From Excoecaria cochinchinensis (Eukaryota; Streptophyta; Magnoliopsida; Malpighiales; Euphorbiaceae), in contig CANTUQ010000076.1 in assembly GCA_947683425.1 (NCBI GenBank), forward strand, positions 2,790,001 to 2,854,000: a DNA stretch of 64,000 nucleotides, given 5' to 3'. The notes below the pieces were generated by a model. That model had not been told where the DNA came from and did not search any database. It worked only from the letters and a program-made list of their open reading frames with translations. Numbering within the stretch: position 1 is the first letter of the stretch; every line of letters starts with the position of its first letter. Positions 45,983 through 57,761 of this stretch are shown piece by piece. The position numbers were made by a program, and so were the translations under genes.

Positions 45983-46574
45983 CTCAAAGAGATTGTTTTG
46001 GGTAAGTTTTGTTGAGTTCTTTCTTTCTCTTATTCTTCCTCTTTCTCTTGATTTGTTAGAATGTGTTCTTAATCTAGAGTTTTGTGATTGTGTGATTTCT
46101 TGGATTTCCTGGTTTAGAAGTGCTTACTCGTGATCCCAAGTGGAAAGAGAAGGCAAGTGGGAGTGGAGCTTGCAACTAGGAGCTTAGGATTTACAGGTTT
46201 GGGAATTATGTGCATTTTTATGATTTTGTGTTCTTCCTTAAATTTCTTAAAATTTGATGATTATGAGGTTCATGTTACTATAAATGTTACGGGTTTTGTT
46301 TGATTTGAGTTGTGATGCTTGATTGATGATTTATTGAAGCAAAATTGAAATGGGATGAGTTTTACTGTAATTTTTTTGGGTTTGGTACTTTTGGAATTTT
46401 TATTATGTTAATTCATGATTTGAAAGTGTTAATTGTTATAAAAGTTGTGTTTTATGTTATTTTTGATGAATGGGAGGTTGGTTTTGAGGTAAGATGAAGT
46501 TGGGTTAATTTGGGTAAGTTTGAGTTTGATTTTGAAATTCTAGGTTTTTCTTGCGTTTTGGTTGGAAATTGGAA

Positions 46575-46970
46575 GTCAAGACGCTGTAGCGAGCATGATA
46601 GAATCGTGAAATCCAGTTCTCACGATAAAAATACACTGCAAGGCGTGATGTTTTGACTCATGAGAGGCAGCACGACTCGTGAAGCCTTCGGCATGCACGA
46701 GTCATGAAGCTAGTCACGAGTCGGTATGGAGCAATCACCTTCACGAGTCGTGAAGGATGCTCGTGACTCGTGGACTCGTGAAGGAAGAGAGCACGATTCA
46801 TGCTTGCTGGGGAGCCAAGTCACGAGTCGTGCACTAGAGCACAACTCATGACAGGGCAGTGGGCATCGACACGAGTCGTGTTATCCTGCACGACTCGTGT
46901 TCATCGCCCTTCCCCTCGCGCATGGCCTTCTGGCCACTATCGCGAGCTCGACTGGTCGCGATAGTGACCC
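46575..46970 (+). repeat. Inverted-repeat slot of LTR-4: CACGAGTCGTG words
   Basis: At least ten copies or near-copies of CACGAGTCGTG or its halves (ACGACTCGTG, CTCGTGACTCGTG) occur between 46640 and 46910. They end with CTATCGCGAGCTCGACTGG...TCGCGATAG. This word is unrelated to the S2 and S3 words, although the LTR backbone is shared. Confidence 0.9.
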
Positions 46971-47864
46971 CCTGCATGCTCTGTTTTTTCGATTTTGCAC
47001 TTTTCTTCTAAAATGAATTTCATATCTTTTCTTAATGGGTTTTTACTATTGTATGAAATAAAAAAATGCTTATATATGTATTATATCATGGTTTCTTCAT
47101 GATAAATTAAATGTTATATTTTGAATATGATTTGTATTATGCATGACCTGCAAGAGTCAATTTAGTGGATAGTTAGGCATGCCTAATAGAATTCGGTAGC
47201 TGCAGCACCTTTATTTTGTTTGGACCCTGATCAGGTCCCCGTTCGGATCCTCGCGATCCCCAATGTGTACGGATCTTGTTTAAAATCCCCAATGTGAAAA
47301 TGCTTTGAAAGAGAAAAATACGATGTTGCTTTTCGATTATACCCACGGCTACCCCCAATGTGTTCATTTATTATCCACTATTGTGAGTTAACAGGTGTTA
47401 TGTTTTATTGTGTTATATGATTGTGAATTCTGAATAACTCTACTTATGAGCATATGAATCAGTTAATGGGTGAAAATAATATGAGCCTTTGAATGATTAT
47501 GAATGTGATTCAATTATGATTATGTTTTATATGATTATCAGCATATGCCATTATCAATGTGTTTTGCCTCGACGACCATTGTGAATGGCCGTCCACTCTA
47601 TTGTTTGTTTTCCCCAATAAGCATTATCGCTTAGCACGGGTGCTTCATCCGTCCAGGTGCGAAAGGTGGTGATCTTTTGGGAGAGTCTCCGTAAATCCAG
47701 CCAACACAGAGGAATTAATGTTAGGACTTTGCTTTTTGTATTATGATTCATTTTGTAATAGTGAATTCTCATTGTATTAGTCTTTTGTTCAGCTGCCACC
47801 TTGTATTTTGGAAGAAGTAATTATTTTATAATATCAGCTTATGTTCAGAGAGATATTGTAATGA

Positions 47865-47970
<106 letters not shown>

Positions 47971-48112
47971 TTCTATGAATGATCATTTTGTTAAAAGTTT
48001 TATTTTCGCTGTATTTCCGTATATGTATAGTATATGGATGTATGTTTATTGTCTCGATTTGCTTGGTGACACCCTTGCTCATATGGGTTGTCACTCCATT
48101 GCGGATGGGTTC

Positions 48113-50694
48113 TGTAACACCCCGTTTCCCCCCTAATAGTTTGAGCCATATTTGCCATGTGTATGTGTGCATGTGTGAGAGTTTTGGCATGTGTCAAGGG
48201 TATTTTGGGTAAAATGCATGTTTTATGGGTTGTAATATTGTGTAGGTGCATATATGTTAGTAGGGTGTATGTGCATTGAGTTGTGTTAGTGTTTGTGCAT
48301 GAGCATATGGTTGTAGTGTGTGAATTATGTGGGTTGGCATAGTGTGTGCATGCTCACATGTTGGTAGGGTGTGCATTAGTGAGGATAGTGTTGGGTGTAG
48401 TGTCTTGCATGCTTGTAGGGTGTGAGTGGTCAATTTCCACCAATGAGAGGGTGACATTTGGCTAGAGTTTAGGAAATGAGTTAAATAGAAGGAAAGGAAA
48501 AAGAACACAGCAATTGATGTCTCTCTTTCCCATTGTTCCTCTTCCTCCTCTTTACCTCTTCTTCCTTTTCTCTTCTTAAGTGTGCCTTAGTTGGATTCAA
48601 GTGATTTTTGGTGGGAATAAATCATCTCTCCAACTCTACTTAGGTAAGTTTTGCTGCATGTTCTTCTTCTTCTTCATTCTTCTCTTCTTAATTTATTGGT
48701 TTGGGGTTTAATTTAGGGTTGGTGTTTGTTTGATTTTTGGGTGTGTTTGTTAGTTGAGCCTCCTCGCGATCCCAAGGGAAAGGAGAAGGCTTGTGGGAGT
48801 GGTGCCAAGTGAATTGGAGCATAGGAGTATCAGGTTTGGGAATTTTTTGCATTTATATGTATTTGTTCTTCTTTGATGTTTTGGGAAATTGTATGACCAA
48901 TGATGTTCTTGATGAGTGTATGCTATGAATCTTAGTATGTTTAGTTGGTAAAGCTTAGAGTATGACTTGATTGGATGATATATGCATTTGATTATATTGT
49001 GGATTGTGATTTATTGGGTTTTGAATGAGTTGAGGTTATGATTGTTGATCTTGGTTGGATGATTTAAGCATGTTAATGCATGTTTCTTTAAGTTTATGAG
49101 CTTCAGGAAGGTGAGTTTGAGTTGGCTTGATGTTTGGAATGTCTTAAATTCTGGGTATGTTGAGTTTGATGTGAGTGTGGGTTGTAATCTAGAGAATTTC
49201 TAGGTTTCTGTCGATCCACACGGCGGTATGGTTTGTCATATCCCCGTGTGAATCGTGAGTTTTTCCCCAAAAATGCTTGGCCGTGATTTTACACGGCGGT
49301 GAGGAACTTCTCATACCGCCGTGTAAAGTCATTCTGCCTTGTGAGATTTCTGAGCTGTGCATTTTACACGAGGGCATGGATTTTTCCATACCGCCGTGTA
49401 AAAGCGTTCTGCCCTTTTGTGTGAGGAATGTTACACGGCGGTATGGCTTCGCCTTACCCCGTGTAAGATGCCTTACACGGCGATAAGGAAATGTCATACC
49501 GCCGTGTAAAATGTCTCTGCCTCCATTTTTTGAAGTTCTTCGATTTTCTTCGTTTTTGTTCCCTTTTTGTTTAGTGTTGTTTTTAAGTATTTTTTAGTGT
49601 CATTTCATATATCTAGTATCATTAAATTGTATTTTTGCTATATCTAATTATATTGGATGTTGTGTTTGAATACGGAATGTGTTATGCATATCTTAGTTCA
49701 TGATTCTCCTTTATAAACAATATGTTATACTTGAATGTGATTTAATGGATTGTGCATGACCTACAAGAGTCAGTCTAGTGGATAGTTAGGCATGCCTAAA
49801 AGAGTCCTTTAGCTGCAGCCTCTGTACTGTTCTGGACCCTGAACAGGTCCCCGTTTAGTTCCTCGCGAACTTCTACGTGTACGGATCTTGTTTAAGATCC
49901 CTTTGTAAAATGTTTGAAAAGAGAAATTATGATATTTTTTTCCTGATTCGTACCCGTAAGGTACCGCTACGTGTCGATTCGTACCCGTAAGGTACCGCTA
50001 TGCGTTTACTCGTTATCTAGTACTGTGAGTTAGTAGGTGTTATGATTTGTCTGATATGATTATAAGTATGTGATCCGAATGGATATGATTATAAGTATTT
50101 ATGAGTATATGATCTGTTGGCATATGAATATGTTTATTGAGCCTTTGAATGGTTATGGATGGAATTTTATTGTGATTATATCCTATGATTTTCAGTATGC
50201 CATTTTGTATGTGATTTGCCTTGACGACCATTGTGAATGGCTGTCCATATGTTATTGTTTGTTTCCCCACTAAGCGTTATCGCTTAGCACGGTGTTTTCA
50301 CCCGCGCAGGTGTGGAAGGTGTATAGCTTTTGGAAGAGTCACCGCCAGTCAAGCCAACACAGTGGGATTGTTGATAGGGCATAGTTTCTTTTTGTATCAT
50401 CATTATTTTGTAATAGTGATCTCTCTTGTATATTGTAGTTTTGTTAAGCTTCCGCTATGTATATCTAAATGATGTAATTATGTTGGTATCAGAACAGTGA
50501 TGTAATTGAATATTAGTATTCTATGAGTTAATGATCTTTTGGTTTTAAAGTTTTAATTTTCGCTGTTTATATGTATGTTTATATTACGTGATTGAATATA
50601 TGTTGTACCGTTCTGTTTGTGTCACACCCCTGCTCGTACAGGTTTTCACTCCCTATCGGATGGGTTCCCCTATGTATGGGTAGGGGGTGTTACA
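48113..50694 (+). mobile_element. Tekay-type solo LTR S3 (2,582 bp), TSD GGTTC
   Basis: Starts TGTAACACCCCGTTTCCCCC and ends GGGTAGGGGGTGTTACA. GGTTC flanks both ends (48108-48112 and 50695-50699). It is inserted 27 bp from the 3' end of LTR-4. The slot is at 49217-49510, the anchor GTGGATAGTTAGGCATGCC at 49778-49796, and the CCCCACTAAGCG/CGCTTAGCACGG hairpin at 50266-50293. Confidence 0.92.
49217..49510 (+). repeat. Inverted-repeat slot of LTR S3: five TACACGGCGGTATGG units
   Basis: Units at 49217-49250, 49288-49327, 49363-49402, 49431-49467 and 49473-49510, each TTACACGGCGGTATGG followed by CCATACCGCCGTGTAA or a near form. The first four start 68-75 bp apart, much like S2. Spacers share TTCTGCC. 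The word has no similarity to those of S2 or LTR-4. Confidence 0.93.
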
Positions 50695-50758
50695 GGTTCC
50701 CCTATGTATGGGTAGGGGGTGTTACGGGTTCTCCTATGTATGGGTAGGGGGTGTTACA
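50663..50758 (+). repeat. Triple LTR terminus: three 32-bp units
   Basis: GGTTC plus 27 bp ending GTGTTAC(A/G) occurs three times in direct succession (50663-50694, 50695-50726, 50727-50758). The first is the end of S3 and the second the end of LTR-4. The third is either the end of another LTR that took an insertion at the same GGTTC site, or a local duplication. Confidence 0.85.
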
Positions 50759-51997
50759 CGAGGCCTACCCGCCCTTTATTGAGAGCGCGATAGAGAGTGA
50801 CCAGCTCCTCGCGAGCGCGGCTGGTTGTCGCTAGCGTAACTCCACATTCTAAATGTTTTTGTCGCGAGCGTAACCTTCCCCTTTATTTCAAGAAACTTTT
50901 AATAGTTATACTTTCCATTCTTTCTCACTTATGGTATACATGTACGATTTAAAATATGGATTATAACATGTTTTGCTATGTGATTAATAATTGAATTGTG
51001 AGAATTAATCTGCCATGGTTATTTTATGCATGAGCATATATTTGAAAGAGTGTAAACTTGTTTGGCGAGTTTAAATGTGTGCAGGATATCGAATGGTATG
51101 AAGTTATTTAATATGTTTATATGATCATATGGATTTATGAAAAAGTACATGGTTATTATTGAGAAAGATAAGTATGGTTGTTATGAATAACATGTGAATA
51201 ATTGAGTGTATGATCTTATTAATTATACATATTGTAAAGAAAAAGGTGTAAATGCGATATGAGTATTATATGATGAATTTAATACGTGTATCCTACGTTA
51301 GTCGAGTCGTGGATAGATAGGCATGCCTATAGAGTTCTGTTAGCTGCAGCCCTAATGTATTCTAGACCCTGATCAGGTCACCGCTTGGGTCCTCGTGATC
51401 CTTATCATTTTGGGTTTTGTCTAAGATCCTCAATGTGAAAATGTATTGAATAAAAAGGAAAGAAATTGCTTTTGCTTGTGCCTTCAGGTACTAATGTGTT
51501 CACTCGTTATCCATCCCCTTGACTTAGCAGGCAATTAATAAACAAAAGAATATGAACATAATAATAAGTAAAAAATTGATGAGTTTATGTGATGAATTGT
51601 ATGACAGTATGAGAATAAGCATTTGGTAAGAATGTGAACATTTTGTCTATTGTGGCTAAATTCCTATCTGAGCTAGCACTTTATGCACCTATGCATTCTC
51701 GGATCCGATATGGGCCCTATGTGAAATTATGAATTTACCTTCGGGTATCGACACGTTATTGTATCCTAATTCCAATAATCACTATATAAAAGAAAGTATA
51801 ACAAATAATGCATATTGTTAATTTGTTGAAAAGTTGTGAGTATGGTCACTTATATGAAGTCACTATAGAGAAGTATTGTAGTGTCTAACATGTGTAATTA
51901 CTATAGTCAAATAATCAGTAAGTGAGTTATATTGATGCAATTATTTGCATGTAATGAAGGTGCATGTATGTTGAACTTAGAATAGATGTTATGATAC

Positions 51998-54302
51998 TGT
52001 GACGCGTGGGACCCGCTTATGTTTCTCAGAAGGCCCGCTTTTAGGGTCCGAGAAAAGTTCGCATCTAGATCTTGGATAACATGAGACATTTTGGAATCCC
52101 CACCCAATAGAACAATGGAGAAGTTCATCTAGCCTCATGAAACCTTTAGGCACCTTTGAGGTATTTTGGAGTCGCCACCCAATTTACAAGAAATTGGGAA
52201 AGGTCATCTAACCTCGGAGGTCTTAAACCAAAGAAGGTGTTTAGAACTTCACTCTTATTAATGCCTCAATTTAAGTTATAAATGAGTTTTTAACAATTGA
52301 AATTCCATTTTTCATCTCACGCGATCATGCAATAAAATTAAAGCGCATCTCAAGCATTTTTGGAAAGCAGTAAAGAAAAATAATAAAGAAAGCGATAAAT
52401 AAATAAATTACAAGTGAAAAATAGGACAAAACAATCCACCAAAATAATAAAAGCATAAACAAATAAAGGAATAAAATTGCCCCAAAATTAATTATAAGGG
52501 CCCGAAATAAATAAATACACAAAGAAGAATGAAGCAAAATATATAATACATAAATCAGAACATTTATTAGATTTTAGGAACATTGGTTCCTTTGTGTTAA
52601 CTTAAAAATTCGACAGTTATTTTTGGGAAATAAAATTAGGGATAATTGGATCACGTTTTATGAAAATTGAAACTCTTTTGAAAATGAAGGTTTATTGGCT
52701 AAAATCAGTAAGTTAGTCCTATTTTAGTAACAAAAATTCCAATTTTTATTATTGTAAAAAACATGAGTTTCTTTAAAATAACGCATCTAAATACCATTTT
52801 GCACAAAACATACAAAACAATAAAAAAAGGAAAATAAGAAATTAAATAGCAAACCAAACTTAGAAGGCTTCTAATCCCTAGATTTCTCCAGCTTGCCCAG
52901 GAGCATTACTCAAAGTAATATAAGTGAGTTTGGTAGACAACAAAAACAAGAAAGAAAAAAAAAACAATGTTAGCAAATTAGATCAAATGAACAAAATATG
53001 ATATAATAAAAATAAAGAATTAAATGAAGCAAATATAATAAATCATTATAATTGAGAAAAATATTTATGATTACTGGAAAAATAATGTTTGATAAAAAAA
53101 CATTGGAAATTAACAAGGTGGATTAATAACCAAAAAAATATAATCAAATGGAAAACAAAATTAATACTAGATATCCTACAGGTTAAACGTACATTCCATG
53201 CATCATACCATAAATTTGATTAAATTAATCTAAATTCATGTTAATAACAACAAACAACAACGCAAAAATTAATAGTAATTTGCAGTAATTACATTGGAGA
53301 GAATAAGTGAATGACTCAAAATAAGAATAGAGAGAGGATTGGCTCTAAGCCGAAAATTTACCCTCAGAGGTTTAATGTTTGATGTTTGCAACAAAAGAAG
53401 GGCAGATTTCCTTGTCGATTGCTTGAAAAAAGAATTAAGAAAGCTTGGATCAAACCTTTCTATCACCAAAAATTGAAGTTAAAAACTCTTAATCTTTAGA
53501 AAATAAGTGATGAATTGAATCTTAAACACAAAAAATTAATTTGTTTGGCTCAAGAACAATTAAAATTATTTGAAGAAACTTTAGCTCTCAAAAATCGTTT
53601 TCCAGAATCTCCTCTTTGGTCGCTGTTGTAATGCTCCCCCATTTAATGGTTCTGAAATTTTCCTTTTATATCTTATTTGAAAAATTAGGTTTTAGGAGTT
53701 TTAATCCCCCTCAAAATCCTTAATTATCCCTTAAAAATCAAGTTTTATCCTTTTGAAAATCGAAAAAAGGAATTTGAGTTTAATTCTAACTCAAAACCAG
53801 AGAAACCCAGAAAAAAACAGAGTCCTGGCGAGGTAGGAGACGCGCGAGGTGCGACCCTTGTGCTGGAGGCCGTGCCTTGCTGCGTGAGGTGCGGCCTCCC
53901 ATTCGCTGCAGGCAGCGCGAAGTGCAGGAGCATTGCGCATGCGTAAGGTGCGGCCCTACGCTAGGGGCCGCACCTCGAGCTACGAGAGGTGCGGCCTTGC
54001 GCAAGAGGCCGTGCCTCGCGCTGCGCAAGGCGAGGCCCTACGAGCGGCCCTTCTCGAGCTTACGCGCAGCCGCCGCGCCTCACGCACGCTACTGGCAAGG
54101 GCCGCGCTTCACGTGCACTGCATAGGCCATGCAACGACAGGCTACCGAAAACTCCCAGAAATAGAAATAAAAAATAATTTTTTATTTAAAAAGAAGGTTT
54201 CGACAAGGAAATCATCACTTCTAACCCTTTTGCCTGTGAACAAGCATCATTTTTATTGCTGGGTAACCTTGGTCTTGGCTGTCTTAGGACCCGGTGTCTA
54301 CA
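51998..54302 (-). mobile_element. Tat-type solo LTR (2,305 bp), imperfect TSD GATAC/AATAC
   Basis: On the plus strand it runs from TGTGACGCGTGGGACCC to GGACCCGGTGTCTACA. The flanks are GATAC (51993-51997) and AATAC (54303-54307), with one mismatch. It contains the CCCAAT/ATTGGG hairpin with the PBS-like GGAGTCGCCACCC (52158-52170) and a GC-rich slot at 53826-54125. Confidence 0.85.
53826..54125 (-). repeat. GC-rich inverted-repeat slot of the Tat solo LTR
   Basis: Alternating GAGGTGCGGCCT and AGGCCGTGCCTCG-type words, for example GGTGCGGCCCTACG...AGGGGCCGCACCTCG (53947-53973). It is strongly CpG-rich in an otherwise AT-rich LTR. ORFs on both strands (53745-54316) are by-products. The sister LTRs have shorter GC blocks in the comparable place (34930-35025 and 37640-37725) with different sequences. 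Confidence 0.85.
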
Positions 54303-55416
54303 AATACATGTTCTAATTTCAGGATCCTGGCCATAATAACTAAGGTAAATATGTCAGGTAAGGAACCTATGTGCATTGTATATGTATGAACATTGCATTT
54401 CTACTTTACGTGAATATGTTAGGTGAATATTTATTAGTAACTTAAGGTAAAGTGAGATAGGCAAGAAATAGATAATTGAACCTAGAATATGAATTAAGGA
54501 TAAATTGGGAAATTGTATTATGTAGAATATTCTCTAAAAATACGTGGTTCTGATTCCCAACTTTTAGGATACGTTGGAAACTTGAAATATCTATTTAAGC
54601 ATGAACCAAATCGTAAGATTGCAATATATTTAAAAGTTTGGAAACATATTATGGCTGGAATAAATGAATTATCCTTATTGAAGTTATAAGATTGTCTTAG
54701 GCTTGAATTAAGAACACATGTGAGAACTAAAATGTCTAGTATTTTAGATAGGCTAATATTATGAGCATCTATAGTTTAAGAGGAGTTAATGTTAGGAAAT
54801 GCTTAAATAAAATGAGTAATTAATGTGATGTTTGAACATATGTTTTGGTTCAGAAACAGTTGTTTTTAATTTTAAATGTACATATATTGCTTAAAATGTG
54901 CAAGACGAATGTGTACAATGATTTACTAAGGTTATGGCATAAGAATTTTATGATATGCACTTATGGTATCTTTTAACTTATGTACTTTGTAATTGTTATG
55001 TATGCTTGTGTTTGGCATCAACAACCACTGTGAGTGGTTGTTCATTATTATGCTTTTTCCCCACTAAGCCTTTGCACTTAGCACGAGTGTTGGTCCGTGC
55101 AGGTTATGAAGATAAAAGTTCCGTCCGGGCATTCCGCAACAATTTTGGCCAACGAGTCTGTGTAGTGTTGTATGAGCTATTGTAACTTTACTTAATGTAA
55201 TTAAGTTGTGTTCTATAATAATTCTTGGATTGTAATATGATTAACATGTAGGGTGTAGATATGTGTGTGTCTGTAAGGTTTGTCATTAAAAAATTTATTA
55301 TTCTATTTTTTTTATCTCTGCTATGTTTGGGTATCTATTCGGTAGCACCCTCCACTCATCGTCACTCATTGCCTCTACTAGCATATAGTGTGCTACGTAT
55401 GGGTTGGGCTATTACA

Positions 55417-55900
55417 TAAGACACGAGTTAAAGCCTTGGGGGCAAAAATGTTGTACAGTTTTTAGCAACATGCTTGTTGACCGGGGGCCAAAGATGTACG
55501 CCGAACGGATCTCTCTGAACAGATTGTGGGTAAGAATTCATAAGCCAAGATGACACTCTTCTAGATTTTTGGGGGCATCAAACAATGTTAGTAGCCAAGT
55601 CGTATCCTCAACGGACCCTTAACCAGCCAAGACATGATCTATCCATTTTTGCATGCATTTCATGTCATATAATTCTTTTGCAAACATCTGCATATAACTT
55701 TTCACACATACACACATAATCCCTTGCATATATTCCTGTGCACACAACATTGTAGGCAAAGTCCAAATAAAAACCACATGCCCAAAAGTAGGTCAAGGAT
55801 CACTTCAAATCTCAAAAGGATTAGCATGATGGCAGCACTACCATTCCACGGAAGGTTAGCATGATTATAACACTACCACTTCAACAAGGGTTAGCACGAT
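55417..55900. other. Unassigned stretch left of the second Athila LTR
   Basis: No ORF or terminal repeat recognised. GGTTAGCATGATGGCAGCACTACC-like units of about 43 bp repeat three times at 55829-55912 with variation. The sequence may be U3 of the second Athila LTR, but its start could not be placed. Confidence 0.35.
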
Positions 55901-57015
55901 GGCGGCACTACCATTCCATGTGCTTCGCGAGTGCAACCTCTGATGGGTAAAAAGAAGCAAGGAAGAGCAGAAGCAAAAAGCAAAGCAAGAGTATCTGTGC
56001 TCTGTCGCGAGTGCAACATAGGTCGCGAGCACAATATAGGGAGGATTTGCATTCAAATTTCAAACAAGCTACAAAGGGACATGACCTTTCATTAAGGGTT
56101 GTGTACCTCTAGATGGGTGCTTGAAGGGTCACATTTCTTTGCAAAAGAACTATAAAGGCAATGAAGAATAGAAGATCAGGAGTTAGTTAGTTTTCAGTTT
56201 TTCTAAGAGTTTTTAAGACAAAATTTTTAGAACGGAAAACAATTAGAAGTTAACTTTTTAAGAGAAGACAATATCAAGGAAGAAGAAGAACTTTTAATGA
56301 GTAAAGGATTGAGAGATCAACTTTTATTTATCTTTTAAATATTTCTTTTCTTCTTTGTAATTTGTTGAATGATGATTATAGGAACTTGAGCAATTATGTT
56401 AATATTTGTTTATTCTCATTAATACAAGTAATCTTTAATTACTTGCAGAATTCTTTAATAGTATTATTTGTATGATCTTTATAACTAAGAGTATAGTTCG
56501 AGAGATATATTTTTACTTAAAGCTATTAGAAATTCATTGTCATAACATTTGCTAGGGAGACCAGGATGATTATGATAGTTGTTATAGGTTGATTTATATT
56601 CTTAAAATTTGTAAATATAATACTCTAATTCTATAATGAGAGTTAAGGGTTAGAAATTATACTTGCATGTTTTAGTCATTCTATTTCATGTTGAGAGAGC
56701 GATTTAGAACTTTATGTCAACTTGACTTGCATATTAAAGATTAATTTCGAACTAAGAGAATATTTATCAAGTTTCACATTTGTTAAATTAAATCGTTATT
56801 TATATTTGACTTCTTTGATCATAATTAAAGTAAGATTAATAAATAACTTAGTCATAATATAACACAAATAGTTTAGTCTTTCACCCAAATTAGTGAACTT
56901 TGTAAACAAGATTGAGATCAAGTCATAGTGAGTAATAACCTAACATGTTCCTCGAGGGAATGATATCTTAAGTACTAAATGGTAAATCATTCACTTGTGG
57001 ATTTAATGTACAACA
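55901..57015 (+). mobile_element. 5' LTR (partial call) of a second, diverged Athila element
   Basis: It parallels the young Athila LTR: a TCGCGA-type array (55919-56035, with CTGTCGCGAGTGCAAC), then ATTCAAATTTCAAAC, a TATA-like ACTATAAAGG (56148), and the end TGTACAACA at 57015. It is followed by an Athila-type PBS. The left limit is uncertain. Confidence 0.65.
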
Positions 57016-57021
57016 ATTTTT

Positions 57022-57039
57022 TGGCGCCGTTGTCAGGGA
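57022..57039 (+). other. Primer-binding site of the second Athila element
   Basis: TGGCGCCGTTGTCAGGGA, two differences from the site at 8927-8944 (C to T and G to A, the expected direction for methylated-cytosine decay). Confidence 0.85.
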
Positions 57040-57151
57040 ACATATTTGTGTTTATTGCCATTATAATTCTTGACTTAAGATTTTGGATTACAATATTTAA
57101 TTAGTTTTTGTTTGTTTTGTTTTGTTTTGCAGGATTTGATTGCTCTAGTTT

Positions 57152-57761
57152 ATGCCTAGGACAAGGAAATCTAAAGAAAAACCTGAACCATTAAATCCAG
57201 AAATAGAAAGATTCATATCAGAAAGAAGAAAACAAGCACAAAAGAGTTTAAAAATGGAAGGAGATATTCAACGACCAAGATTATTGAATTTTGCTATAAT
57301 AGCATTGAGGGGAACTCAACAAGGTGTAGTTCGTCCTGCGGTAAATGCTAATCAATTTGAGATTAAGCCCTCTTTATTACAAATGGTACAAAATAGTATA
57401 CAATTCTATGACTTGCAAAATGAGAATCCTAATGCTCATTTAGCAAATTTCCTTGAGATTTGTGACACATTTAAGATAAATGGTGTACCAGCGGATGCAA
57501 TCAAACTTAGGCTTTTTCCTTTCACTTTAAAAGTTAAAGTTGATGCATGGCTTAATTCACTTTCACAAGGATAAACAACCACATGGGACCAATTAGCACA
57601 ATCATTTTTATCAAAGTATTTTCCTTTAGCCAAAACTGCTAAGATAATGAAAGATATCACTACTTTTACTCAATATGAAAATGAATCTTTGTATGAAGCT
57701 TGGGAAACGTTTAAGGAAATTCATCGTAGTTATCCACACCATAATCTTCCTAAGGAATTAC
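57152..57761 (+). pseudogene. Athila gag remnant, interrupted by a Tekay element
   Basis: MPRTRKSKEKPEPLNPEIE... is colinear with the intact Athila gag: VVRPAVNANQFEIKPSLLQ, NAHLANFLEICDTFKINGV, IKLRLFPFTLKVKVDAWLN. A TAA at 57572 interrupts SLSQG*TTTWDQLAQSF. The frame continues to LPKELL, where a Tekay LTR begins at 57762 (candidate TSD ATTAC at 57757-57761). The rest of the element is not in the window. Confidence 0.9.

Larger units (their letters stand above)
50759..55416 (+). mobile_element. Diverged Tekay-type LTR-6, 5' part missing, split by a Tat solo LTR
   Basis: The LTR interior begins in a slot remnant (50765-50880) with CTCGCGAGCGCGGCTGG and GTCGCGAGCGTAAC. The anchor is GTGGATAGATAGGCATGCC (51311-51329), followed by GACCCTGATCAGGTC. 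A Tat solo LTR interrupts at 51998-54302. The LTR resumes with the CAACAACCACTGTGAGTGG motif (55018), the CCCCACTAAGCC/CACTTAGCACGAG hairpin (55060-55086), and the end GGGCTATTACA at 55416. Confidence 0.7.

Noticed and set aside
53745..54316. Several Ala/Arg-rich ORFs in the Tat solo LTR
   Set aside because: Overlapping frames on both strands over a GC-rich inverted-repeat block. No conservation signal.
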